A DNA stretch of 64,000 nt from 40-80 sp040394775 (GTDB taxonomy: Bacteria; Bacteroidota; Bacteroidia; Flavobacteriales_D; Crocinitomicaceae). The stretch lies in assembly GCA_040394775.1 (NCBI GenBank), contig JBEBRN010000006.1:7256-71255 (forward strand), in the 5' to 3' direction. Numbering within the stretch: position 1 is the stretch's first letter; each line of letters begins with the position of its first letter. Shown piece by piece: positions 7,843 through 16,324 of the stretch. The position numbers were made by a program, and so were the translations under genes. Under the pieces are notes generated by a model that ran no database searches, was not told the origin of the DNA, and worked only from the letters and a program-made list of their open reading frames with translations.

Positions 7843-9330
7843 ATGAGTAAATATTTTCTTTCCATTTTAATTAGCTTTTTGTGTTCCATAGTGGGAATAA
7901 CGCAAACCATTACTACCATTAAAGGATACGCTCCAGAATACATTGGAAAAACGATCGAAGTAAATGAAATAACCGATTTCTTATCTCAAAGAGAAATAAA
8001 AATAGCCATAACGACGGTAAAAGAAGACAGTACTTTTTCGATGAGTTTTGAAAATACTAAAATTCAGAAAGTCGTTATTCGTTCCAATAATAATTCCTCT
8101 TACATTTACATTGAGCCAAGTAAAACCTATGAAATTTATTTACCTCTTCACGATAAAGACAAGCCTTATCGTTCATTAGGGAATTATGTCACTTCTATCT
8201 TTCTCCATCTTGACACCAATGATATCAATCAAAAAATAATTGATTTTGATTATGCGGTGGACCGATTTTATGCACTAAATCTGTATGAATTTGTTCGTAA
8301 CAAACAGCTTTTTTTAGACAAATACAAAGCACTTAAAGATTCCATTTATCGTGTTTCACAAGCTGAGAGTGAGTTTTACAAAGGTTTTGTCCACTATTCG
8401 TTTGCCGACTTAGACATGAGTGTTTACAATAATGAAAAAGCACTTCGTTATATTTTCGATACCTATATTGATAAAAAATCAGTGCAATACGACAATGAAA
8501 ATTATTTCTTAATCATCAAAAAACTCTATTCAAAACTTTTCTCACAATTGGATGTGGAAGTGAATAACCGCGTTTATATGGCCGTTCTAAAGAAAAGTCC
8601 TACACTGATTATGAAGGCATTAGAAGAAGAGTATTTGACGCGTCCTTCTTACACCTTGAAAGAGGGGAAAATTGACAAAGTGTATTCCAACGAAGCACTC
8701 CGAGAATTGGTGATGATTCATGGATTAGCGGAAGCTTATGACAATCCTGAATTTCCAAAAACCAATATATTAGAGATTTTAGATAGCATTAGTCGTTTTC
8801 CGAAACAAGCCGAAAATGGGAAAATCGCTGCAAATATTGCTTTTCGTTTAACACAAGTTACCGCTGGAAATCCATCCCCTAATTTTGCCTTGCTCAATCA
8901 ATACGGCAAACTCATTAACTTGAAAGGCTTTGAAAATTCATATATCTATTTCCATATTTTTAAACCTAATTACACAGGAACAGCACAAGAGATTGAGTTA
9001 TTAAAAGAAATTTACCAGCGTTATTCTGGTATGGTGAAATTTGTATCCGTTTATACTAAAGAAGAGAAAGAAAATAAAAAAATCACTAAATTATTATCTA
9101 CACTTCCTTGGGATGTCGTCCAATTAGATGAGAATGATCCGTTTTACAAGACCTTCAACGTTCAAAGTTATCCGTATTACATTTTAATCGATCGAACAGG
9201 TGTGGTAGTAGCCGCTCCTGCTTTAAGCCCAATCCCCGATGGGGAATACATGACAATCGACAAAACATTCTATGACATTCAGCGGATGGATAAAATCCAA
9301 AAGGAACGAGAAGAAAAGCGGAAAGGGTAA
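7843..9330 (+). CDS. Exported thioredoxin-fold protein (TlpA-like, no CxxC)
   Basis: A 495-residue protein with a signal peptide at about residues 1-20. It has an N-terminal beta-rich region like the DUF4369-type domain found ahead of TlpA-like thioredoxins in Bacteroidota, a helical middle, and a C-terminal thioredoxin-like domain from about residue 345 (NPSPNFALLNQYGKLINL ... FNVQSYPYYILIDRTGVVV). The CxxC redox pair expected after the first beta strand is absent (the segment reads FHIFKPNYTG), so disulfide oxidoreductase activity is unlikely. The cis-proline (SYPYY) is kept. It lies 8 bp after coaD. Its role in the periplasm is unknown. Confidence 0.75.
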   Translation: MSKYFLSILISFLCSIVGITQTITTIKGYAPEYIGKTIEVNEITDFLSQREIKIAITTVKEDSTFSMSFENTKIQKVVIRSNNNSSYIYIEPSKTYEIYLPLHDKDKPYRSLGNYVTSIFLHLDTNDINQKIIDFDYAVDRFYALNLYEFVRNKQLFLDKYKALKDSIYRVSQAESEFYKGFVHYSFADLDMSVYNNEKALRYIFDTYIDKKSVQYDNENYFLIIKKLYSKLFSQLDVEVNNRVYMAVLKKSPTLIMKALEEEYLTRPSYTLKEGKIDKVYSNEALRELVMIHGLAEAYDNPEFPKTNILEILDSISRFPKQAENGKIAANIAFRLTQVTAGNPSPNFALLNQYGKLINLKGFENSYIYFHIFKPNYTGTAQEIELLKEIYQRYSGMVKFVSVYTKEEKENKKITKLLSTLPWDVVQLDENDPFYKTFNVQSYPYYILIDRTGVVVAAPALSPIPDGEYMTIDKTFYDIQRMDKIQKEREEKRKG

Positions 9331-9351
9331 TTTATCGTTCATTTTTTAACT

Positions 9352-9543
9352 ATGACACTAAAAAAATGCGACCGATGTTCTGCCTCTTTTGAGTGTAAAG
9401 TAAATGATATCCAACACTGCTTTTGCACCACTTTACATCTTTCCGAAGCGACGAAAGCATATCTATCAAAGAAGCATCACGATTGTTTGTGTGAAAAATG
9501 TTTGAAGGAGATTGGGAATTTAGAAAAAACAACTCAGAAGTAA
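9352..9543 (+). CDS. Small cysteine-rich CWC family protein
   Basis: A 63-residue cytoplasmic protein with seven cysteines in the pattern CDRC, C, CFC, CLCEKC, typical of the cysteine-rich CWC family (Pfam Cys_rich_CWC). The spacing suggests a metal-binding, probably zinc, fold. The molecular function of the family is not known. It follows the thioredoxin-fold gene by 21 bp and probably ends that transcript, since a promoter-like sequence for the next gene starts 28 bp later. Confidence 0.75.
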   Translation: MTLKKCDRCSASFECKVNDIQHCFCTTLHLSEATKAYLSKKHHDCLCEKCLKEIGNLEKTTQK

Positions 9544-9570
9544 GTTTTTTTTTCAGTCGATTTTATACGC

Positions 9571-9597
9571 TTTGAAATGAAAAAATCAGTAACTTAG
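9571..9597 (+). promoter_or_regulatory. Promoter-like TTTG / TAACTTAG upstream of ABC ATPase 1
   Basis: TTTG at 9571-9574, 15 bp, then TAACTTAG at 9590-9597. The arrangement TTTGAAA...TCAGTAA and its 46-bp distance from the GTG start are repeated exactly upstream of the second ABC ATPase (21623-21649). The -7 element deviates from TAnnTTTG and the spacer is short, so it may be a weak promoter or a regulated one. Confidence 0.4.
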
Positions 9598-9616
9598 ACG
9601 GCAAAGAAATTACTAA

Positions 9617-10804
9617 GTGAAATCTGATATTGCTATACAAGTAGAGAATTTATCCAAAGTCTTCCACCTTCGTCAACCTAGAGTGGATGAAAACGGCAAT
9701 GAATCGCATGAACATTGGGCGTTGAAAGATGTTTCTTTTGAGATTAAGAAAGGCGAAAGTGTGGGGATTATTGGTCCTAATGGAAGCGGCAAGAGCACGT
9801 TATTACAAATTTTAGCAGGCGTTACTAAACCTACGTCTGGAAAAGTGACTATTCGTGGAAAAGTAGCGAGTATATTGGACATAGGCGCTGGTTTTCACCC
9901 TGAATTAAGTGGTCGTGAAAATGTTTATTTGAATGGACAAATTCATGGATTCACAAAAAAAGAAATTGAAGAGAAGTTTGAGGAAATCCTAGCTTTTTCT
10001 GGAATAGAGAAGTTTATTGATGAGCCAGTAAAGAATTATTCAAATGGAATGTATTTGAGATTGGCGTTTAGTATCATGGCTCACTTGGATTTTGATGTGT
10101 ATTTGTTGGATGAGGTTTTGAGTGTAGGAGATGCAGATTTTCAACTCAAATCGAAAGAAAGAATTAGTGCCCTAATAGATATAAAAAAAACTATTATTAA
10201 TGTTAGTCATATGACTTCGCTATTAAGGTTTAATAGTCAGAAAATAATTTACTTAAAAAATGGTTCTATTGAAAAAATAGGCGATTTACAAATCTTAAAT
10301 GATTATGAAAACATACGATTTGAACATTTTAAAATAACTTCATATCCTTTTTATAATTTTAAAGAAATCATTAATTCAGGCGAAAATTTTCTCATTAATA
10401 ATTACAATTTAGATAATTTCAAATTTGAGGAAACAGGAATAAGTAATCAACACTCCTTTGAAATTAGTATTCTTATTCAACTAATGAAAGATATTCTAAT
10501 TGAGATAGGTTTAAAGTTATTTGATGATAAAGGGAATTTTATTTCTCTATTAACTTCAAGACAGACAGTTGCTATGGATAGTATAGGGAATTATAAAATA
10601 AGTTTTGAAATCCCCGAAAAACTATTACTTAGTAACACTATTTATTACTTTGACTTAATAATTGCCAAAGACAATGCGATTGAATTAAAGTCAGAAGAGT
10701 TTTTGATCATAAGAACATCTAAAAATAAAGTAGTTGATAACTCAGAATTACTAGGTAAAAGTTTAATTTCACTTCCTTATAAAGTAAAAACTGAAAGAAT
10801 ATAA
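9617..10804 (+). CDS. Wzt-like ABC transporter ATP-binding protein (copy 1)
   Basis: ATPase of a polysaccharide or teichoic-acid type exporter (Wzt/TagH/RfbE family). The 395 residues contain Walker A GPNGSGKST (53-61), the Wzt-type signature YSNGMYLR (141-148) rather than LSGGQ, and Walker B VYLLDEVLSVGD. From about residue 240 there is a beta-rich C-terminal domain of the kind that recognises the glycan in Wzt. It uses a GTG start, conserved with its paralogue at 21669. No partner permease (Wzm/TagG) is encoded in the window. The C-terminal half is unrelated in detail to that of the second copy, suggesting different cargo. Confidence 0.9.
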   Translation: MKSDIAIQVENLSKVFHLRQPRVDENGNESHEHWALKDVSFEIKKGESVGIIGPNGSGKSTLLQILAGVTKPTSGKVTIRGKVASILDIGAGFHPELSGRENVYLNGQIHGFTKKEIEEKFEEILAFSGIEKFIDEPVKNYSNGMYLRLAFSIMAHLDFDVYLLDEVLSVGDADFQLKSKERISALIDIKKTIINVSHMTSLLRFNSQKIIYLKNGSIEKIGDLQILNDYENIRFEHFKITSYPFYNFKEIINSGENFLINNYNLDNFKFEETGISNQHSFEISILIQLMKDILIEIGLKLFDDKGNFISLLTSRQTVAMDSIGNYKISFEIPEKLLLSNTIYYFDLIIAKDNAIELKSEEFLIIRTSKNKVVDNSELLGKSLISLPYKVKTERI

Positions 10805-10812
10805 TTTTATTT

Positions 10813-11622
10813 ATGCTAGACAAATTTTTAAAGTATTTTAGAAATAAAAAAAATAATATAAAATACTATTTCATAGGATTACCAAAAACAGCTTCAACTT
10901 CACTAGCACAAATTTTAATGTGGAACTGTGACATGCACGAATTTTGGTTTAAGGAAACTATTATAAGTAGATATCGTTTTAAGAATGGGGACATATCAAG
11001 AGAAGAATTAAATGATTTATTAAAGAAAAGAGAAAATGCTAAAAATCAAATATTTGATATTTCTACATTTAATTTTCATAATTTAGACTTCATTATTTCT
11101 AATTATCCAAATTCCAAATTTTTTCTTCCAATAAGAGATCCTTATTCTTGGGCAAATTCTTTTTTAAATCACATCAAATTCCACTTCTCTCATTTTGGAA
11201 TAGAGAATTGGCATGAAACCTCTATTAAATTAACTTTTGGAGAGAGTTTTGGGATCAATAATTTTCAAAATGACGATGAAATAATAAAAATATTGAAAGA
11301 TATAATACCAATATTATGCATCGAATGGGCAAAAGGAATTACAGAAACCATAAATACTATACCCTATAACAGTACTCTTATCTACAGATATTCATTATTA
11401 TCAGAAGATATTAGCTTTATATCTAAGTTTACTGGTATTCCAGTAGACAAACTAAATATAGCGTCTCGTATTGAGAATGTTGCTCCTTCTAAAACAGATT
11501 TTATAGCTACAGAAAAAGATTTGTTTTATAATAACCTTGATAAATATTCTAGCGAAGCTCTACTATTATTAAAATCTAAAGGTATTTCTGATTTTAACAA
11601 TTTTACTTGGAAAATTATATAA
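10813..11622 (+). CDS. PAPS-dependent sulfotransferase family protein
   Basis: 269 residues. The N-terminal P-loop-like PLPKTASTSL stretch (LPKTASTSL, residues 23-31) is the 5'-phosphosulfate-binding loop of sulfotransferases. FFLPIRDPYSWANS (about 103-116) matches the 3'-phosphate-binding RxxxxxxS region. It would transfer sulfate from PAPS to a hydroxyl of a sugar or small molecule. No kinase or sulfurylase genes for PAPS lie nearby. It follows the ABC ATPase by 8 bp, so it belongs to the same transcript. The substrate is unknown: the glycan exported by the ATPase or the product of the neighbouring operon are both possible. Confidence 0.75.
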   Translation: MLDKFLKYFRNKKNNIKYYFIGLPKTASTSLAQILMWNCDMHEFWFKETIISRYRFKNGDISREELNDLLKKRENAKNQIFDISTFNFHNLDFIISNYPNSKFFLPIRDPYSWANSFLNHIKFHFSHFGIENWHETSIKLTFGESFGINNFQNDDEIIKILKDIIPILCIEWAKGITETINTIPYNSTLIYRYSLLSEDISFISKFTGIPVDKLNIASRIENVAPSKTDFIATEKDLFYNNLDKYSSEALLLLKSKGISDFNNFTWKII

Positions 11623-11648
11623 TTTTAAATCATTAACTAAATTTTACT

Positions 11649-12476
11649 ATGAAAGGAATCCATTTACACAACAATGAAAAGCTTGATCAAAGCATTTTAG
11701 ATCAATTAAGAAATGATGAAATTCAATATGTAATTCTTCATGATTTCATAAGTGGTAGTGATTTAACTCAAATCAAAAAAGATTTAAAAAATATTCCTCA
11801 GGAATTATTAATAACACCTGCAAAAGATTATTTTGTATTCCCTCGAACATCATTTAACACTATTGACATAAATGAAGATCCAAGTATCTATTTTAATGGA
11901 ACAGAAAATGATTTATCGAATATTATTAGTCATTTTAAAACTAATCTTTCTGAAAAATTCTCTCGAACATTTAGAAATTTAAATAACAATAAATGTAAGA
12001 TATTACATGGTCCAAATGGCACATTTTTTAATCCATTTAATTTTAGAGTCATGAACCAGAAAGTAGGAGTAAATGCCACTGCAAACATTCATAACGGTTC
12101 TTCAATTACTTCGAGATGTGAAAAAGGAACTTACAATCATCTCATACAAGATATTAATTTTGATAATCAGCTAAGTTTTTTTACAATTATTGAAAACTCA
12201 AAAAAAGGCGGAGAAATCTCTATTTATAATTATAAGAGAAAGGAGTTCCCCAAGTTGATTGAATCAAAAATTTTAATAAATAATAAAAATGAAGAAATAG
12301 ATTTATTAAAAACAACAAATAAGATAAAATTAAAAATAGAAGATGGGGATTTACTATTATTTCCAGGAGGTCAATATTGGCATAGGGTTGAGCCCGTTAC
12401 CGAAGGAAGTAGAATTAGTCTAGGAGGATTTTTAGCCTCTGACTTTGAAACAAAGAACTGGTATTATTGGGTGTAA
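11649..12476 (+). CDS. 2-oxoglutarate/Fe(II) oxygenase-like protein with HxG instead of HxD
   Basis: 275 residues resembling the double-stranded beta-helix fold of 2OG-Fe(II) dioxygenases, especially at the C-terminus. GGQYWHRVEPV holds the distal metal His (245) and SRISLGGF holds the 2OG-binding Arg (255); ENSKKGGEISIYN matches the strand before them. The proximal metal motif is best placed at H148-N-G150, where the usual Asp is Gly. An HxG or HxA motif is the hallmark of the 2OG-dependent halogenases (SyrB2, WelO5, BesD types), in which chloride takes the empty ligand site. Whether H148 is truly the ligand needs a structural model. It lies 26 bp after the sulfotransferase and 1 bp before the ALDH. 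Confidence 0.55.
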   Translation: MKGIHLHNNEKLDQSILDQLRNDEIQYVILHDFISGSDLTQIKKDLKNIPQELLITPAKDYFVFPRTSFNTIDINEDPSIYFNGTENDLSNIISHFKTNLSEKFSRTFRNLNNNKCKILHGPNGTFFNPFNFRVMNQKVGVNATANIHNGSSITSRCEKGTYNHLIQDINFDNQLSFFTIIENSKKGGEISIYNYKRKEFPKLIESKILINNKNEEIDLLKTTNKIKLKIEDGDLLLFPGGQYWHRVEPVTEGSRISLGGFLASDFETKNWYYWV

Positions 12477-12477
12477 A

Positions 12478-13794
12478 ATGTATGAAAGTAAAAAAATAAT
12501 TATCAAACAAATATATCGTTTGATAAAAAAAAATGAAGTAGAAATTTTAGAAGTCTTATTTAAAGAATTTAGTCGAAATGTTATTGAATCTAAAATTTCC
12601 GAAATCGTCGTTATAAATGAGGAAATTAAGTCTGTATTAAAAAACTTAAAAAAGTGGTCAAAACTCAAAAGAGTTCCTACGCCTTTTCAACTACAACCAG
12701 GTAAAAGCTACATAAAACGAGAGCCTTATGGAACCGTATTAATTATTTCTCCATGGAATTTTCCTTTTCATTTAAGTTTAGTTCCAGCAATAGGTGCGTT
12801 AGCTGCTGGAAACAAGGTAATTATCAAAACATCACCCTTAGCCCCTAACTCTTCAAGATTATTGCATAAAATGTTTAATGAAGAGCTTCAGTCAGATTTA
12901 ATAAGAGTGGAAGAAGGTGGGAAAGAGAAAGTGCTAGCTATATTAGAAGAAAAAATAGATTTTATATTTTTTACAGGCTCGGAAAAGAATGGTAGAGAGA
13001 TATATCAATTAGCTGCTGAAAGGATGATTCCAATCATTATGGAATTAAGCGGTCAAAATCCACTCATTTTTCATTCGGACGGTTATTTAAAAGCACTCAA
13101 TCGAATTGTTTGGGGTAAATTATTAAATGCTGGACAGACTTGTTTATCTCCCAATCATTTATTTGTTCACCACACAAAGAAAGAAGCACTTATTCAATCA
13201 TTTCGTGACGTTCTAAATGAATTTTATGGAGAACAGATTTTAGAAAACACTGATTATCCAAAGATCATCAATACAGGTGAATTTGAACGATTAGTAGAAA
13301 TCATTCATGAGAATAGAGAAAGCTTAATTTTAGGTGGAAAAAGTAACATTGATTCACTAAAAATAGAACCGACACTCATCGATGTCAAAATTGAATCTGC
13401 AAAAGATTCATCCTTACTAAATACTGAAATTTTCGGACCTATATTACCCATTATTTCGTATGATAATATTAATGAGGTTATCCAATTAATAAACGAAAAC
13501 TCGGCTCCTCTATCGATTTATATATTTAGCTCAGATAAAGAGCTGATTAATCAAGTCGCTAACCAAACTATATCTGGTAGTATCTGTGTAAACGATTGTT
13601 TAGTGCAAGGTTCAAATCCACACTTCCCTTTTGGTGGTGTTCAAAATAGTGGAATTGGTAAATATCATGGTATTCATAGCTTTAATGCTTTTTCTAATCC
13701 TAAAAGTATATTAATTCGATCTAAGAAATTCTCACTGATACCAAGGTTTCCTCCTTTTTCAAAGAAAATTTTTAAAATATATGATCATATGTAA
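12478..13794 (+). CDS. Aldehyde dehydrogenase (ALDH3-like)
   Basis: NAD(P)-dependent aldehyde dehydrogenase of 438 residues. It contains SPWNFPFHL (Asn94), FFTGSEKNG (nucleotide fold), MELSGQNP (general-base Glu189), LNAGQTCLSPN (catalytic Cys222) and PFGGVQNSGIG. The short length and C-terminal form fit the class 3 / coniferyl-type group that acts on fatty or aromatic aldehydes. The start is the ATG at 12478, one base after the stop of the previous gene; an in-frame ATG at 12445 would overlap it by 32 bases. It converges on the minus-strand operon with a 3-bp gap. It could oxidise an aldehyde intermediate of that pathway (inference). Confidence 0.88.
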   Translation: MYESKKIIIKQIYRLIKKNEVEILEVLFKEFSRNVIESKISEIVVINEEIKSVLKNLKKWSKLKRVPTPFQLQPGKSYIKREPYGTVLIISPWNFPFHLSLVPAIGALAAGNKVIIKTSPLAPNSSRLLHKMFNEELQSDLIRVEEGGKEKVLAILEEKIDFIFFTGSEKNGREIYQLAAERMIPIIMELSGQNPLIFHSDGYLKALNRIVWGKLLNAGQTCLSPNHLFVHHTKKEALIQSFRDVLNEFYGEQILENTDYPKIINTGEFERLVEIIHENRESLILGGKSNIDSLKIEPTLIDVKIESAKDSSLLNTEIFGPILPIISYDNINEVIQLINENSAPLSIYIFSSDKELINQVANQTISGSICVNDCLVQGSNPHFPFGGVQNSGIGKYHGIHSFNAFSNPKSILIRSKKFSLIPRFPPFSKKIFKIYDHM

Positions 13795-13797
13795 TTG

Positions 13798-14415
13798 TCA
13801 ATCGAGGACTTTGATATTCGATAATATAGAATAGCTTGGAATTCTTGTTATGTCATTAATTAATGACGAAATACTAAAAATTCGATTGTACCCATCCCAT
13901 TTTTGAATATACCCTCTTAGTTTATTAATGTTTTTCATTTCTGAATAACTAACTTTTGCTTTTAATATAACTTCATTCTCTTTTTCTTCTTTTTTAGTAT
14001 CAAAATAAGTATAGTTCATTAAAGCTTGATTATTAGAATTAAGGACATTCCCAAAGAAGTAGTTAATACCAAAGAAATCATGGCAAAAATCTAAAAATGA
14101 AATAGTCAGAATTCCACCAATGGAAGAAAAGTGGTTGGATATCAAAAATATACCAGGCTCACCAATTGTATTTGTATCATCAATATTTTTCAATAATGCA
14201 TAGCCTTGAATTTCGCTTTCTATATAGATTAAAAAGTAAATATTTTTTATTTTGTCTGTAGTATCAAACCATTTCTTTTGTTCATTACTAGACACCAATC
14301 CTTTATGCACTAATATTTCTTGAATGACAGAATTATTCCTTAACTCACGTAATAGTTCAAGATTATTTTCGTCGACTACTTCTAGCGTAATACTTTTATG
14401 AAGGTTTATTTTCAA
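13798..14415 (-). CDS. GNAT-like acyltransferase
   Basis: 205-residue protein with the layout of a GNAT N-acetyltransferase: RELRNNSVIQEIL near the start, as in PseH/RimJ-like members, strand YFLIYIESEIQGYALLKNI, and a region around GGILTISFLDFCHDFFG. The canonical acetyl-CoA loop RxxGxG/A is not well conserved (reads HFSSIGGIL), so the assignment is moderate. It is the last gene of the six-gene minus-strand operon and overlaps the acyl carrier protein gene by 20 bp. It may move an acyl group between carrier protein and product. Confidence 0.6.
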   Translation of the reverse strand: MKINLHKSITLEVVDENNLELLRELRNNSVIQEILVHKGLVSSNEQKKWFDTTDKIKNIYFLIYIESEIQGYALLKNIDDTNTIGEPGIFLISNHFSSIGGILTISFLDFCHDFFGINYFFGNVLNSNNQALMNYTYFDTKKEEKENEVILKAKVSYSEMKNINKLRGYIQKWDGYNRIFSISSLINDITRIPSYSILSNIKVLD

Positions 14416-14641
14416 GATGAGAATATATTTTTGTGTACAAGTCGTTTAATGTCTCGCAATCTTTAATTTCTTGATCTATTAAGTTTACTTCAAAGTGTTC
14501 TCCAATTATTCCTCTTAAGAATAAAAGGTTTAAAGAACTGCCTCCAAAAGTATCGTATAACTTACTATCAGGTGAAATTTGAGTCGATTCAAGAAAATCA
14601 AATTCACCTTTTAAAAGTTCAATAAATTCATTTATCCTCAT
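14396..14641 (-). CDS. Acyl carrier protein
   Basis: 81 residues with the four-helix acyl carrier layout. The phosphopantetheine attachment Ser is in GGSSLNLL (Ser36), where the usual motif is DSL; the Asp is replaced by Ser but the modified Ser and following Leu are kept. The length and acidic character fit a dedicated carrier protein, not the fatty-acid synthase AcpP, which has the DSLD consensus. It is sandwiched by overlaps with the acyl-AMP ligase (14 bp) and the GNAT (20 bp), indicating that the three act together: the ligase loads it and the acyltransferase unloads it (inference). Confidence 0.75.
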   Translation of the reverse strand: MRINEFIELLKGEFDFLESTQISPDSKLYDTFGGSSLNLLFLRGIIGEHFEVNLIDQEIKDCETLNDLYTKIYSHLENKPS

Positions 14642-16322
14642 ACATTTTTTGAATTTCGTTCATGTAATGCTGTTCAATTACTTTTCTCTTGGGTTTTAGA
14701 CTCATCGTCAATTCATCTTTTTCAATGGTAAAAGGTTCATTTAAAATATGAAAGTCGTGAATCTGCTCTGCCCCTACTTTTGTGCTATTAAACCTCTCAA
14801 TACAAGATTTAATCAACGACTTTGTTTCTTCTATTGTAGCATTATTCGAACTATTGTTCGGGTAGATTAAAGCCGTTAGAAAGCTTCTATTCTCTCCTAT
14901 TACTACTATTTGATTAAAAATAACATCTTGCATCAAAATTGCTTCAATACCCTCAGGGTTAATATAAATACCTGCCTTGGTTTTGAATATATTCTTAATT
15001 CGACCATTAATTTTTAGATTACCATTCATATCTAACTTGCCTTTATCTCCTGTTTTGAAAAATCCATCTTTGGTAAACGATAATTGAGTAGTCTCTGGTA
15101 AATTAAAATAGGCATAAAACATATAGGGACTTCTGCAAAGAATTTCTCCTTCATCCGAAATTTTGATTTCTGTTTCCCCAAATACAGTTCCTACATGGTC
15201 ATAGGTATTATTCTTAGACTTCGGTTGATTGACAGTAATCGTATGGCATTCTGTCATTCCATAACCTTCATATACTGGAATACCAATATTATGATAAAAA
15301 ATCAAGGTGGTTTTGCTAGATGCTGCTCCACCTGAAACAATATAACGTACTTTTCCTCCTAGAATATTTCGAAATTTCGAATAAACTAGTTTATCAAAAA
15401 TTGTCTTTAAAAGTGATTTCCTATTTATGTTATTTTCCACTTCTGCATACGCTAATGCTTTCTTCAATAGCGATTTCTTAAAGCCAGAAGGGAGTTCATT
15501 TAACTTTGCATAAATAGTATCTCGAATCTTATGCAGCATTAAAGGAGATGTCAAAAATACAGAAGGCTTAGCAACTTGAATCGTTTCAATGATTGTCTCC
15601 ATACTTTCGGAATAGTAGGTTGTTACTCCACTACATTGGTAAAAGTAGTTTAGACATCGCTCAGAGCTCACGCTTAAAGGTGCTATACTAATGGCAGAAT
15701 CATTCTTTTCTAACGTGAAGATTCCCTGCAAAGTATCAATTGTATTAACAATAGCTCTATTGGATACCAATGCCCCCTTGGCACTTCCTGTAGTTCCTGA
15801 AGTAAAATAGATACTATAGGGATCATCTGGTGAGATAGTCTCAAAAATAACATCCGAAACCTCATCATCTGATATTAAATCAGAAATGGAAAGTATATTT
15901 TTTCTATTCGTTGAAAGAGAATAAAGTTGAAAGGAATGGTGTGAATCATTTTTGACTTTCATCAAATTACTTAAAAATAGTCCTGAATGACCAAAAATAG
16001 CTTTAGGCTGAATATACTGAATTGCTTCATTTAAGTTCTCTTGAGAATAATTTGGAAAAAAAATAGTATGAACTGCACCAATTTGAAGAAGAGCTAAATC
16101 TAAAATATTTAACCAAACACTATTGTTTGTATAACTTGCTACAACATCTCCTTTCTTAATACCTTTAACAAAAAGATGTTTTGCTAATTTCTCAGATTGA
16201 AGAATGTATTGTTTGTAAGTAAGGGATTTCCACGTATTATTTTCTTTATATCGAAAAACAGCTATATCCGGGTTTTGCTCTGCCGTAAGTTTAATTTTAT
16301 CGTATAAAATACTCCTCTTCAT
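14628..16322 (-). CDS. AMP-dependent acyl-CoA/acyl-ACP ligase
   Basis: ANL-superfamily enzyme of 564 residues that activates a carboxylic acid as an acyl-adenylate and transfers it to CoA or a carrier protein. It has the P-loop YFTSGTTGSAKG (about 172-183), GYGMTECHT (A5), and KTGDKGKLDMNGNLKINGRIKN (TGD and the hinge). The catalytic Lys lies near the C-terminus (MSLKPKRK). The form is that of long-chain fatty-acyl ligases. It is followed by an overlapping ACP gene, which suggests ACP rather than CoA as acceptor. It starts 2 bp after the diiron-type protein upstream. Confidence 0.88.
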   Translation of the reverse strand: MKRSILYDKIKLTAEQNPDIAVFRYKENNTWKSLTYKQYILQSEKLAKHLFVKGIKKGDVVASYTNNSVWLNILDLALLQIGAVHTIFFPNYSQENLNEAIQYIQPKAIFGHSGLFLSNLMKVKNDSHHSFQLYSLSTNRKNILSISDLISDDEVSDVIFETISPDDPYSIYFTSGTTGSAKGALVSNRAIVNTIDTLQGIFTLEKNDSAISIAPLSVSSERCLNYFYQCSGVTTYYSESMETIIETIQVAKPSVFLTSPLMLHKIRDTIYAKLNELPSGFKKSLLKKALAYAEVENNINRKSLLKTIFDKLVYSKFRNILGGKVRYIVSGGAASSKTTLIFYHNIGIPVYEGYGMTECHTITVNQPKSKNNTYDHVGTVFGETEIKISDEGEILCRSPYMFYAYFNLPETTQLSFTKDGFFKTGDKGKLDMNGNLKINGRIKNIFKTKAGIYINPEGIEAILMQDVIFNQIVVIGENRSFLTALIYPNNSSNNATIEETKSLIKSCIERFNSTKVGAEQIHDFHILNEPFTIEKDELTMSLKPKRKVIEQHYMNEIQKMYEDK

Positions 16323-16324
16323 TA

